From: Candidula unifasciata
Lineage: Eukaryota; Mollusca; Gastropoda; Stylommatophora; Geomitridae
Assembly: GCA_905116865.2 (NCBI GenBank)
Contig: CAJHNH020008565.1
Location: 62,001-126,000, forward strand
DNA: 64,000 bases
Reading direction: 5' to 3'
Shown here: piece after piece, positions 23,728-36,135 of the stretch
How the letters are laid out: each line of letters begins with the position of its first letter
How positions within the stretch are numbered: the first letter of the stretch is position 1
The notes under the pieces: model-generated
What the model was told of the DNA's origin: nothing
Seen by the model: the letters and a program-made list of their open reading frames with translations, nothing else
The model's database searches: none
Program-made: the position numbers and the translations under genes

Positions 23728-24110
23728 CTGGTGATTTCATGAGCATGATCCGGCGGGTTGAGGCGGCATGCGAGATTAGACAGTGGATGACGTGGAGTCA
23801 TGCGGGTGTTGTTAGCAATGAAAAAGCCTACAGATTAGCCGGTTCTGTCTTAGTTACAGTGGGCCAGATCATGCAAACATTGTTAATGCCATTAGAGAGG
23901 TAGGACGATCGAATGGTTTTGGGAGCAGCACATTCACATCTTTGCTAACAGTGCAAGAATTAGAAGTAAAGATCGGCACATCCATGCACGAGAAGCACAC
24001 CGGGCGCATGAGAAGTCTTGTCAACCAACATAGGACTGGGACAATCAACCGCGGGACGATGATGTAAAGGCTAAAGGGGGAATGTGAGCAACTATGGGCA
24101 TGTCCGGAGA
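23728..24110 (+). pseudogene. Non-LTR retrotransposon RNase H remnant, second copy
   Basis: Plus-strand translation gives DFMSMIRRVEAACEIRQWM, then SHAGVVSNEKAYRLAGSVLV, the last part of an RNase H domain (HAGVxxNExAxxLAG). At the DNA level it matches the reverse of 13040-13330: ATGAGCATGATCC, CGGGTGTTGTTAG and the later GCACGAGAAGCACACCGG and TCTTGTCAACCA blocks. The final catalytic Asp is replaced (KAY for RAD), and deletions break the frame. Confidence 0.65.
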
Positions 24111-25083
24111 GCCGTGATGATAACCCAAATCATACTTCATAACTTATGGCCCTAAAATTCCTGTTTTCGGACAGGAAACCCCAAAACGATGGCCTATACT
24201 GACTGCAAATGGTCCCGAACCTTGAAAAGTAATTCCTCAATAAGAAATGGAACTCTGGGCTGGATGATGAAGAAGGGAACCGAAAGTTTATGGGAATGCC
24301 TCTCAGTGCTTTGATGTCGGTTCTTCACTCTTATGAATAAAATAGTATTCCTGCATAGACAATCTTGGCAGCAAACTGATTTTCGCGTGAACACAATCAC
24401 AAAAGACTGGGTGACCTCCGCTGCATCAAAAAACGTTATTATTAGTCTTGATCTCAAAGCAGTCATTATCTGCTTCCCTTCTGTGTTATTGTCATTTGCT
24501 GACTTACATACGTGCTGTATTATTATAACGCGCACAAGAGGCTGCCGACAAAACAATGATCATAAAGAGCAACAGTCTGTCAGTACTGGAGGTTGTCAAG
24601 CACTTGCAAATTGTCTATGTGAGCTTTTAAAAACCTGCATAATTCGAGACTGGACTGTCCACCCAGGAGTATTGTCTGCTGTCTGGGTAGCACGATGGTT
24701 AAGGTTAGTGGTCAGGGATCAAGCACCAGCAGTATGATTATTTGTCCACCCTCCTCCTTTTCCAAACTATGGTTTGGTCGTCTCATAAATAAAAACTGGA
24801 TGCTGTTAGAAATGTTCACCTGGTGGAAAAGTCGCTCATAAAAAAAAAAGAGGTGTTTAAGGGTGACAGCCCTAACTTTATTGAGCGGATTTAGACAAAT
24901 GACTCCATCTCTAGATAGCGGCTGGTCACCCACAAGAGCTGTCAGAAAGTACGAACTCCGCAGCTCCTACACAACTCCTAAGGATCTACAAAACAGCCGT
25001 ACTGACGAATCGAAGAGTGAGTGAAAATCAAACCTACAAACTTCACAGCACAAGGCAGACCGCTTCATTGCTTCGTCACAAAG

Positions 25084-25101
25084 CCCCCCCCCCCCCCCCC
25101 C
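25084..25101 (+). repeat. Poly-C tract
   Basis: About 18 consecutive C in otherwise unique DNA. Confidence 0.95.
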
Positions 25102-25996
25102 AACTTTGGCTTAGGGTGCTGTTTGTTGTGGTTTCGCGCTTCAATACGGTGTAACATATGAAGACAATGACAGAAGGAATTGACTAATGCATCTGGGCGT
25201 AGAATCTACACCTTTAACTGGCAACCATTTAAGAACAAACGGATCGATTAAATAATTTTTTTCTTAACAAACCAAGAAGTACAAGTGATAAGCATTAGGG
25301 GAGGTGAGACGGGAATGATGTAAAAACAGCCATTTTGGTAATATTTCACAAGCATAAGTTGCCATACCAGTTTCTAGTCTTGCTAGATGTAGAATTACAA
25401 CCCGGTGTCAGGTTTGCAGCCACTTCACTACAGGCAACAGGTGACACTGGTGCGTGCTGCCTTGTCTCAAACCCCTTTTTAGTTAACAAATGACCCCGCT
25501 AGCGTGGCACTGAAAACAACACAGCTCCAGAGCTTACAAGTGCGGTCATAGTGCTACATAACAAGCTACATTCTTGTCACTGAGGTTTCCAGTTGTTAGT
25601 CCCTTGTCCTACATTTATAATGCTTGCCTAGGTAAAATCTTGTTACGTGTCCTGCCGCCGCGCTAAAGCTGATTAGTTGCGGCTACTGACTTATAGTCCC
25701 AAGCTCAACCTATTCAAGTTTACTACAGACACAACATAATGCATAAGCCGGACATGGACTAATCCTTCCAAAGCTACTGTCAAGCACAATGTTCTGAACA
25801 AAGTCTGACGCGTAACCGGATTATTTATGACTTGTAATAATCCGTGACGTATTAGCAATTTTACAGAGATGGCAATGGCTTTTCTTCAAGGGACTTCAGG
25901 GGTTTGCAAATCATATTCTGAGAAACAGTTCAACAGTGACAATCTGCAACTCTATACATCATCATGGAGACCAAAGTCACGGTGTTCGGCATCATT

Positions 25997-26241
25997 TTGT
26001 TTTCCAGTTAGGTTAGTTGCGTATCCTTTACAGGACGTTGCAGAACCAACCCCAACAGCCCCTGGCTGTTGTGTGGTTTTTCTAGGCAAATTTACGTCCA
26101 GTAGTTTGCCATTGCTTCCTGGGCGGTCGGCTTTCTTGATACCACTGTCGAAACCAACGCAGCTGGGATCGAACTCAGCATCCCGGCATTACGAAGCGTT
26201 TGCATCGACTTAGCCACAGAGCCGACATTGTTTTCCAGTTA
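25997..26241 (-). mobile_element. tRNA-derived SINE family A, complete copy with target duplication
   Basis: A 217-base element (26011-26227) is flanked by a perfect 14-base duplication, TTGTTTTCCAGTTA, at 25997-26010 and 26228-26241. On the minus strand the head reads GTCGGCTCTGTGGCTAAGTC, with an A box TGGCTAAGTCGA, then GAGTTCGATCCC, a B box. The body continues through ACGTAAATTTGCC and ends GGATACGCAACTAACC with no poly-A tail. It is Pol III-type, non-coding and mobilised in trans by a LINE. Confidence 0.93.
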
Positions 26242-26699
26242 CTGACAAGTAAATATAAGCGATCTGGAGAGCATCAGAACAGCTGTTGTAAAATTCTTTA
26301 TAACCACTATAGGATGATAGTTCTACAGAGAGAAAGGACAGTGGTAGGACAACGTATCCTGCACTATAGGTAGATGAACATGGAACCAGTCAAACTGATT
26401 AGGGAGCGAAAGAGATTCAAAGGGTAATCCAATGAAAGTATTCTCTTTAGGCCTGAGAAGCGTTTGGTTTTCATGTGTGCTAACCACAGCCAGCCTTGGC
26501 GTCCCTCCCAGGAATATCCTGAACATCCCCCTGGTGCCCTATGATCAAGGGTGGACTTCTGAAACGCTCGGATCTGTAAAGTCCTGCTACTGCTGGTGAC
26601 GGAACCCTGGCCCATCTGAGTGTACGCACTGACTATGCATACCAGCGCATTGGACAAGCAAATTAAAACTACCACTTTCATGTACTTGAACTAGACTTC

Positions 26700-26975
26700 T
26701 GTAATAAAAGGGAGCCGCCGATGTGTAGCGACTAGACACTCGCTTGCGGATTGGAAAGTTGTGGGTTCGGGTCCTGCCGGTACCAGACTTTTGGTTTCAA
26801 AAACAACCTGGGTTCCCGGGCCGACCTAGCCTTAAATGGGTACTAGGTGGAGTCTTGTGAAGTCAAGGCAGCCGGCATGATGCTGACATCACCCACTAAG
26901 TACCGACTGGCTCTAGGTCTAGCTCTTTATGTCCCATACGTCTGAAGGCGTGGAAATGGTCCTTGACTAACTGTA
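26700..26975 (+). mobile_element. tRNA-derived SINE family B, copy 1
   Basis: The head reads GTAGCGACTAGACACTCGC (A-box region) and GTGGGTTCGGGTCC (B box, one mismatch), with normal tRNA spacing. The body contains GGTACTAGGTGGAGTC, GAAGTCAAGGCAGCCGGC, CTGACATCACCCACTAAG, GGTCTAGCTCTTTATG and GTGGAAATGGTCCTTGACTAA. The blocks are collinear with the copy at 62304. Edges are approximate, and I did not find a clean target duplication. Confidence 0.85.
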
Positions 26976-28710
26976 TTCATCATTACAGACATTTCGAGAA
27001 ACAACCAGAAGCCCTGATTGTGTGTACGTTTCAAGTGTCCTTATGTGGTTTTGGACAACAGGCTCATGACTTACACTGTGTCGCGCGCCCACGTGGGTAA
27101 ATACACTGATATAGTGAGGGTGTGGGTTTGAACCTTAACAATGCCCACCCACGTGAGAAACTGGACTATTATCTAAGCTATGTTGATCCTAGACAGTCCT
27201 GGATAGCCAAGAAAACAGCGAGTGGCTCGTTCCATGAAATGAAAGTTGCTGTACTTGTATCCACAGGAGAAGGAGAAGGGATAGATAGATATCTGGATAC
27301 ACCCACTGTGATATAATCCAGGTGCTCAGTTAACCCCTGCGACTGGTCTCCTCTCCTGGCATTGCTAAAAAAGCCCCCATCAAGTGATTTAAATATTTGT
27401 TAGCTGAAGTAAACTAATATGCACAAAGACACTTGAACCTAAGTACACAATTTACTCAACTATGTTTAAACATCAAAAAGATTTATTTAATAAATCTGAC
27501 TAAAATAAAATGAACTTGTTTAGGCTAGTAGAGTTTAGGTTATGTGAATGATGAAATCATAAAGGTATTGGAAAGTAACAACCTTTGGACAGTTCTCGGC
27601 TTGAGACCCTGCCTATCTTTTCCAGTTTGTCGTCCTCACTGCTTTCTGCAGGTCGTTACACTCGACGGTCGGCAAATAATGGATGCCTACTAGTCCCTGC
27701 CCAATGTGGGAACTGGAAAAATGAAACCACGATGCCAAAAGTTCTGTCTCAAGCTTAGGTTAAGCCCAACAGATGGCATGTGCTAGACAGGATCTCATTT
27801 ACCAGACCTTAAGTTCACCACTTTATAACTTTTCATTACGCCTAAAATCATTCTCATTCAGGGATATCACAGCTCCTCCCCTGTGGGTAAGTTTATTCGC
27901 TGTCAGTCAGTGACTGTACAACAATTGTTTGAATTCCCACGCTAGGATCTCCTGGTCAATTCATCTGACCAGAGCAAATAAGACAAGTCACACCTCTAGT
28001 CTACTTCACCTGTCATCACAATAAAATCCGACTTTGTCAATTCTTCTGCCAACACTTTCCGCTCACTGTGTCAATAGTGACCGTCGGACCTGCCGTCGAG
28101 TTAGGTAACCTCAGGGGGAGATAATGGCAATTAGCCCTTGTTATCTGTTCCTGAAGATCTGGCAGGGGGAATAACTATCTGACACCAACAAATGGTGTGC
28201 AAATCTCCAGTCAGTAAGTCTGCTTGGTCAGTCTTATCTCTGTACCTTAACACTTAACATCTGGGAAAAAGTTTTAGTGTTTGTAATGACCAACGGTCCA
28301 GGAGAATTAAAGGTGTGATGTGGTCGTCTTACTAAGATTAAGGATGTATCCAAATCCCTATTTGTCTGTATACTTCAAAATACATACAAATAAAAGAAGG
28401 TTGAGGAAAGTCATTCTGAAGTCACCGAGCGTATTGTCACACACTGGAAACTCAATTCTACCGTACATTTATGCACAGCGATGCCAGCATCCCCAATACA
28501 CAACATATCAGTCTCTGAAACCGGTAACAAACAGAAACCATCAGTATGTTATCGCATCTCCATGACGAGCGCTGATTGCCCACATTTATGAGCTATAAAA
28601 TATTTCTGTCCACGACGGCAGAATCTAAGCTAAACGTGCCAATAAAAGGAACAGTGGAACTGAGTGTTAATTAGTTTGTCGATGTCTGTTTGCTTATCTC
28701 ACTGGTCAAT

Positions 28711-29660
28711 ATGTGTTTGTATTTTAAAGACTGTACGAAAGCATTTGATAATGTGAAACATGAAAAAATAATCAAACTATTGGAAAAGTTAAACATTGAT
28801 GGAAAATATTTACGGAATTATAAAGAACATGTAATGACAGCAAACAGCAGCTAACAAAATTAATATCCATTCAGGAAAATCTCAGAGCACAAAGAGGGAA
28901 GTGAGACAAGGATGTGTACTATCACCTGATTTGTTTTAATTATACAATGAATATATACTGAAATCTATCATGGATATGCCTACGGTAGTGGTAGAAAGTG
29001 ATAAAATTGGCCTCAGTTTGAATAATGGAAAGACAGAAGCAATGGTGATTTCCAAGAAAAGAATTGTGCCTAAATGTATAATAAAAGTAACGGCGTTAAT
29101 TTAGGACAAGTATATAAATGAAATATCTAGGCACATGGATAACATCTGATGGAAGATGTACAACAGAGATAAAGAATAGAATACGACAGGCCAGAACCGC
29201 ATTTTACAAAATGAAGAAAATTGTGTGCAATAAATCCATCATTGGAGGTTAGTAAAAGAATTATCGCATGATATATAGAGCCAGTTTTAACATACGGTTG
29301 TGAAGCCTGGACAATTAATAAACAAGCCGAACAATATCTTGAGGCCTCAGAGATGTGGTTTTACAAAAGAATCATTAGAATTCTTTGGACAGCTGAGAAG
29401 AGCAACCCAGATGTTTTGAAATAGGTGAGTGCTCGAAGACAACTGATCACAAACATCAGAAGGAGACAGGCATCATTGTTTGGTCATGTTATGAGAAGAG
29501 AGAAGATAAAGCATGTTGTGAGACCACTGGGAAGATCTGCGGAAATAGAGACAAGAGGAAGACACGGAGGTGTGTCGGCACACTAACTGATTCAGGCAGT
29601 TGCGGATCATAGAGTGTGGATCGGCATGATCGCTCATGCCAGTCGACAAGGCAAATGAGG
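28711..29660 (+). pseudogene. LINE reverse-transcriptase remnant (RTE-like)
   Basis: Across shifting frames, ordered RT pieces are readable: FKDCTKAFDNVKHEKIIKLL (finger/palm block with the first catalytic Asp region), REVRQGCVLSPDLF, GLSLNNGKTEAMVISKK, KYLGTWITSDGR, EPVLTYGCEAWTIN, EMWFYKRIIRILW, RRQASLFGHVMRR and GRSAEIETRGRHGG. The YADD block is missing: an internal deletion lies between SPDLF and GLSLN. At least four stops or frameshifts make it non-functional. It lies in actinin intron 1, antisense to the gene. Confidence 0.88.
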
Positions 29661-29899
29661 ATGATAATGTGTACTTCTGTTCCATACTTGTTTGGTTCGT
29701 CAGTTTGTACGCTTTTAACTACACAGTAATTATGGCCTCAAAATCAACCTTGAGATTGCATCTGTTTTAGAAAAACGCTGGCTGCTGTTTCCTCGCCTTA
29801 AAGGCGTGTTGCATTCAGGGAGATGAATGTTTCTGCACAGAATGCCCAAAACCCAATGGCAGGCCGAGGACAATACTTAGGCATTGTAAGAGGGCCACT

Positions 29900-30118
29900 C
29901 ACAAAGGTCTCCGACTGCCTATACCAAGACATGGCAAGTGACAATCTTCCCATTCACAAAGGTCTCCGATTGCCTATACCAAGAAATGGCAAGTGACAAT
30001 CTTCCCATTCACAAAGGTCTCCGACTGCCTATACCAAGACATGGCAAGTGACAATCTTCCCATTCACAAAGGTCTCCGACTGCCTATACCAAGACATGGC
30101 GAGTGACAATCTTCATTT
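29900..30118 (+). repeat. 55-bp tandem repeat, four units
   Basis: CACAAAGGTCTCCGACTGCC starts at 29900, 29955, 30010 and 30065, an exact 55-base period with only one or two substitutions per unit (AAATGGC for ACATGGC; GCGAGTG in the last). The low divergence implies recent expansion. It encodes no long frame. Confidence 0.95.
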
Positions 30119-30330
30119 CTGGTCACGAGAAGCTGGTTTTCAGATAAGACTGACCACCGAGAAGATGAAAACATTGCGGATTTTGTTGCTGTAAAAAATA
30201 TGGCACAGAAGATGGAACCTAAAAAAGAAAACATAGGGTAAATGTTTGAGGCAGAACTAGACAGTCTGTGTTGCTCAGTGTAGCACTTACTGATGATGAA
30301 ATTACAATCCAACAACGCATTAGTTAGGGT

Positions 30331-30348
30331 GGGGGGGGGGGGGGGGGG
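30331..30348 (+). repeat. Poly-G tract
   Basis: About 18 consecutive G. The proline-rich frame opposite is an artefact of it. Confidence 0.95.
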
Positions 30349-30704
30349 AATCCCCAATATAAGGAATAGATAAAGGTGATTATATTCGACTACTAAGACA
30401 ATTTGAAAACGGCATTTTAATGTTAATATTTAGTCATCCTGTCACAACAGATGAAAAAAGATTTACACACGCAAGTGGAAACACGTGTGTTAAGTTCATC
30501 TGGTATCATGATAAAATCTATTAAACCCAAACAAGTAAAGGAGAAACTTCGCAAATTCTTTTAGATGTATATAATTATGGTTTTGAGGATGAGGTTTTGA
30601 ACAACGGATCAACATCATGGCACACGTAACCCATAAGTGGTCCATTTTTCTTCTTACTCAAGTCTGAAGAAGCTCAGCAAAGTGCACAGCAGCATCGGCG
30701 AGGA

Positions 30705-30961
30705 TCCTGAAATACTTTAGGTAGATTTTTAACTCCAAATTTTGCCGGGCAGCGCCGTTAGGCTACTATTTTCGATTTCCAACTGCCAAGGGAGTTTTTA
30801 TGTGTGCGAAAATGCACACGGGCGTCTGATCCCACTACCAAAGGGAATTACTAGAAGTCTAATGTCTACGTGAAAAAATCCCAGCCCTTACCGGGGTTTG
30901 AACTTCTAACACTCGAGGTGGATACCATGCCTCGAGACCACGCAGCTCCCCCCCCCCCCCC
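30705..30961 (-). mobile_element. tRNA-derived SINE (family C)
   Basis: Minus strand: GGAGCTGCGTGGTCTCGAGG (A-box region), ATGGTATCCACCTCGAGTG, then AGTTCAAACCCCGG (B box, one mismatch) and GGGCTGGGATTTTTTCACG. The non-tRNA body continues through GACATTAGACTTCTAG and GTGTGCATTTTCGCACACAT. A poly-C run abuts the head at 30949-30967. Only one copy lies in the window, so the family limits are guessed. Confidence 0.6.
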
Positions 30962-31861
30962 ACCCCCATAATTATGGTTTTCAAAATAGTCACCAATCTC
31001 TAGGAAATGGGAGAATAGTAGAGTGTAGTACATAACAGTAACAGCATTTACTAACATAACCAGGGAAACGATGGAGAGATATGGAGGGGAGAGAGAGACA
31101 GAGAGAGAGAAAGAGCAGTTTATGGAAAATATAACTGTTAATGTGGAGCACATAAGTAGTCTGATGATAGTATCCGTTGCTCTTATTCTCGCCTCCGGCA
31201 GACGTGACAGATGAGAGATAAAACAAATGCTGTGGTCGTGGCTCTGTGATGAGTCACACACTGATCTTGTCCTTGATAATTAACGACTGCTTGTGGGTCC
31301 CGTGGTGCATTCGATTCCCCGGTAGTTTAGCCCCGGACCACCATCCTGTCTACACGCATCACCCTGTGATGTTGCCTGTTTCACACAGCACAACTATACT
31401 AACTATATGTTTCTACCTCGTTACCACGGCGAACTCAAGACAACCAACCCTTATTGGACTACAGGTTTTGTAGAAGTTTTGTGGTGCTTCACAATAACTG
31501 CGCTATATAGGGATTTGTGGCTGTTTGATTCGCGCCCTTTAGATGATAATCATATAGAATGTAAACCTGGAGGTTTTTTTTTTTATAAATGTATACTTAC
31601 TAAACCGGTATGCGTTTATTAAAGTGGGCTCAAAGACACCACCACTCCCCACCTACACACAAAAGTGGTTAATTCATGCAATTTAAACATTTTTTTTAAA
31701 ATATTGCTTACGCTCTGGGATCGGGGGTGGGGGTGGAGACGGGGAAGGGGGACTCAAAATAAGGCTTGAGAGTCATGACTTGTGACATCTGCTCCAGATC
31801 AGCCATGCGACCAACAAGTAGAAATTGGGTGAGATTCACGATAATCTCCCCAGCCCAACTA

Positions 31862-32112
31862 GGTCGCGTTCTGAGTTAGTTGCGTATCCTTTACAGGACG
31901 TTGCAGAACCAACCCAAAAAGCCCTTGGCTGTTGTGTGGTTTCTCTTGGCAAATTTACGTCCAGTAGTTTGCCACTGCTTCTGGACGGTCGGCTTTTTTA
32001 ATACCACTGACGAAACCAACGCAAGGCGCATTGCCCGCAACTGGGATCGAACCCGGCATTTCTAAGCGAAGCGTTCGCATCGACTTAGCCACAGAGCCGA
32101 CGGTCGCGTTTT
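31862..32112 (-). mobile_element. tRNA-derived SINE family A, second complete copy
   Basis: The element at 31871-32101 is flanked by GGTCGCGTT at 31862-31870 and 32102-32110. On the minus strand it begins GTCGGCTCTGTGGCTAAGTC, has GGGTTCGATCCCAGTTGC and ends TACGCAACTAACTC. It is longer than the 26011 copy in the tRNA-like part, with AATGCGCCTTGCG present. The strong similarity to that copy and the intact target repeat suggest a fairly young insertion. Confidence 0.92.
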
Positions 32113-32274
32113 ACTGATACATTTTTAAGATTCATCTGCTGTCCGGGAGGGGGGGGGGGGTACGGCTATGTTGTCCTTTTTTTCTGACTTGTCTTGCATT
32201 AACTTTTTTTTTTATCCGACAAAGATAATGCCTGTGACATAGACTGCAGCACTCTTTGACGGGTGTTGTAGATT

Positions 32275-32385
32275 AGAGACGATTTGTAAATGTTTTTGTA
32301 GTGTTAAAAGCTCTGGCATGCTTAAAATACAAACACAATATCAACGCATTGCCGAACACCCACCTAGCAGTGTGCGAAGGTCGGG
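32275..32385 (-). repeat. Unnamed interspersed repeat D, copy 1
   Basis: The minus strand reads CTTCGCACACTGCTAGGTGG, GTGTTCGGCAATGCG, then GCTTTTAACACTACAAAAAC. The same order occurs on the plus strand at 36778-36872 (CTTCGCACATGGTTACAGGG, GTGTTCTGCAATGCC, GCTTTTAACACTCCAAAAAC). This is a short dispersed repeat of unknown class. Confidence 0.65.
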
Positions 32386-35300
32386 TGACTGGAGGTCGAC
32401 CAATCAGGAGTGAGCTAGTGTGTAACGTGGGGAGAGTATAGTGGGTCATAAAAGAAATTATTCTATGAGCTATCGGTGTGGCGCGCTTCAACCAACCATG
32501 GCCAAATGAACTTTGGCAAAACAGACCTGTGAAACCAAACGGCTAAAACAGCAACAGCCACTGAGCCTACAACAATAAACAGGCTGGAAAGATCAGGAGA
32601 ATTTCACTAACACGCCATGTCTACTTGCACCTTCGCCGTTCTAACTACTAATTCGGAAGTTGTGTGTGTAAAATGGGAGACAGGCGTAACACTAATTAGG
32701 CCTTTAGCTTGCTCTGTATCGTCTCCAACAGATACCATGAATAATCTGTTGCAATGGAAAGCAATGAGTGAAAAACAGATGACGCGTCGTGATGAATCAA
32801 ACGTGACATTTATAGGATGCAGCCAGCTCAGTGCGGAATGTGTAAACCTGAACTATTATATATCACGTACTGTTACAGATCATATCAGACAGCACTTTCA
32901 TATATAAACAGCATCCATAGTGCATTTCAAAAGTTGTCCCATCACACTTTACTAAATATCTCGAAAACTCCAGTACGGAACAATATACATTTTTACATAT
33001 GGTCCCTATGTCCATATGATTTTATAATTTACAACTGTACATGTGCTGCTGTTTTTTTAAAGAGGCGAATTTGATCTTTGTTTGACTAATAATCTGTGTA
33101 CCCCTAAACACATAGAGAATATAGTGAGTGACATAGGCGTGGAAAGTCAAACCAACAGAGATTGGGTGTCAGGGAAGAGATGCAATAGAATCTACAAGGG
33201 ATACAGTTTCAAATGACGAAATTAAAAGACCAGAATTGAAACAATTCATTAAATAACCAGAGGTTATTTTGTTTAGCCACCTGAGTAGAATGCCCCGGTA
33301 AGACAAACCACGGCCTGCTCTAGATTTATAAATCTGGAGCTGGCCGTGGACAAACTAAAGATAACCAGCCATCTTACAATAACAACACAAGCACAGTACA
33401 AGGAGAAGACCAGGTCAACAGATAGATTTATGACATAAACAGCCAACTTAGTGGAATCGAGACCAGCCGACAAAGTGCAATACATGTAGCACACAGAAGC
33501 CCCTTAAATCTCCTCGGCTAGTTGAGGTAACACGAAGAGAAGAAGATACCAAAGCACAACGCCTGGATAAATTGTTTCTGTTGGTATTCGGTGTCAGGTA
33601 CATGCTTACAGGCTAGTGTGGGTTTTTTTTTTCTATGTCCATGGAACGATATGATTCTTTTATTACCGTCTTCTCTATGGTTTTTTCTACTGACTGCTTT
33701 CATTCTTGTCATAACGGTTTTAACACTTATAGTATCTAAGCTTTCTTCTCGTTGACAGTGACACAGGCAACGTTTGTATGTATCTGTTATTGGTTCACCA
33801 TGTTGTCGATAATTTCTAGTATCTCTGTAATGTTTAATTAACAGAACCTGTGGTGCGAATGGCTATCGCCACAAAGGCACTATCTCCTTGATCTATGCCA
33901 CTGGAATCCAACACTGTTAAAATATAAATGTGCAGGCAAATGTGGAATAAAGGACGGGTAAGAAACGGTATGATTCGGCCAGGCTGTGTGTCAAGTACAT
34001 GTTGAATGCACGTGTGGGATTCACGTGAGAAATAAGAGTATGGCACTGCAGAATAAGATAGTGTAGAAATTAATAAACAGCAAAAGAGAATGAAGGTTGG
34101 GGGAATTCGCTCAACTCCGGCGACAAGAGAACATGACGAACAGCAGGGCTAACTGCGGTTTTTTTTTCCCGGGAGTAAATGGGAGCGTGAGAGGGCACGG
34201 AACTGTGAAACATGCCCTCGCATTTAAAAGAAATAGGTTAGGGCTTTTGAACTAACAAAACAACGCAGAGTGCGCCCAACAGCCCCCCCCCCCCCCCTCT
34301 CTTCTCCCAACAACACACGAGTGACAGAAATATATCTCAAGTTTCAAATAGGATGACATAATATTACTTGCATAATACGGTACACGCTGAAGCGGAACCA
34401 ACCTGGCCCGTGTTAAATATTCAAATGACAACGCTCCGTGAAAATGTAGCCAGTTATCTTTCCTGTGTCCGTGGAAATGCGGCGTGTGTGTCAACAACTT
34501 GAGATAGCCGTTTCCGTGTGTATACTACAGGCCTGTGTAACCACATATTTGGAAGCTTGTTGTATGTACACGCGCGAGTGACGGAGAGAGACATAGACGT
34601 CTGAAGCTATAAGGGAGTACCCGTCTGCAAAATAAAAAAACTGGTAAACATTACCTTGCGCTAACTTGAACCACCTTACCACCAATACGACTTCAAGTCG
34701 AGATCTCAACTTTACTGCAACAAGTAACTTAACGACATATGTCGTACAAAGCATGTACTCCGTAGCTCTAGAGACGACATCCCCATCTAGGATCTCAATA
34801 ACAAACGCACAGTCCGTGAGACCGTAACATATTAACGGCGATGGATATGATGTAACTATCCAGCCAAGGAATCTCATCCCCTCCACTTCCGTGCATTCTT
34901 TACATACCTACAAATGGTGCCGACTACCTATTGACATGCGATGTTATAGTGACTGTCTATATGGAAGATCTTATTTACTTTATAGTGTTTTGTTCTTTTT
35001 CGACTGCTTATGTTTATAGCGATACTATTACAATTCAAAAAAGAAACAGCCAAATAGAGCACGTTTAAAATGTTCGTCTTGTTTTCGACTGAATCCTATA
35101 AAGTGCGGTGTAAGCATGCCTTCGTCCAACATAAATACGGATAGTGAATGTGGGGCAGAATTCCACCTACCGAGCAAAAACAATTACGACAGTCTTCTTC
35201 TGCCACTTGCCTTCAGCATGGGATCAAACAGCAGGTGAAAGAAGCCATCCCTCAAGCTACAGAGGTGAACGATGCTGTAGCGTTGCCAGCACATCACCGC

Positions 35301-36034
35301 GGTAACACCAGATACATGTGCAGATGTTGGAGAACTGGCAGATACATCCAGGTCCTAAATCTCTGGACGTAAACTTGCGGCTTCCATGACAATGGAATCC
35401 ACTTATTACATGTTATATCAGACATACAAGGAAGCAAGTGTTTCTAGGGGCAGTAACACTCCACCACCTGCTTTTCTTCCTAGGTGTCTCTGCTAATATT
35501 TAGTCGGCTTAACTCAAACAGTTCCAGTTTAACTCGTTCTATCTGAAAAGTTATTTCAAACTAACACACACTGAGTATAAAGAAGCTAAAATAAAGCTCC
35601 ATGAAACTGAAGCGGGTAAAGTACCAACAGATGTGAGATCTGAATGAATGAACAACAAACTATATTTGTAAAGGAAAGATATTCCCCACGCAAACCCTTT
35701 CAGTCTCACTTCTGGCATCAATGAGGTGAGAAAAAAATATTAGATGGGGGACTGCTAATAAGTGCATGCTGATTTAGCTGTGAACTTAATGACTCAAAGA
35801 GGAAGAAAAAGAAACTTAAACTGGGCCAAATATATACAAAAGCGATTCTCGCAGTAGGTCGTGCCATATTTCTAGAGCGTCATGGCAGGTTTGTAGAGGT
35901 GGCATCCTGACCTAATCTACTAACTAATCCATTTTTTCAAGTATCCAGAAGCCATGAATTGTTAACCCTTAGACTCAGTATTATGGATATCGCAACCACG
36001 TGATAAATACCGCAAATCTGGCAGAAATGTGGCT

Positions 36035-36135
36035 TTTCTGCCTACCCCCGGGCGTGAACCCGGACCACAAGGAGTTCGTCACCCGGCTGCCGCGAAGTCA
36101 GGTTTAGCTAACTATGCTAATCAGCCATTAAGATG
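36035..36135 (-). mobile_element. tRNA-like SINE head
   Basis: The minus strand carries TTAGCTAAACCTGACTTCGC, whose TAGCTAAACCTG fits the A-box consensus TRGCNNARYNGG at all but one position. It is followed about 40 bases later by GGGTTCACGCCCGGG, B-box-like with one or two mismatches. A tRNA gene is unlikely because the stems do not pair cleanly, so I read it as a tRNA-derived SINE. Confidence 0.5.

Noticed and set aside
34491..34886. 131-residue minus-strand frame with hydrophobic stretches
   Set aside because: It lies in intron 1 of alpha-actinin with no recognisable domain, no splice evidence and no flanking exons.
36035..36135. A functional tRNA gene
   Set aside because: A- and B-box text is present, but the acceptor and anticodon stems do not pair well, and the sequence continues into a SINE-like body. 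The SINE heads at 26011, 31871 and 26700 were judged the same way.
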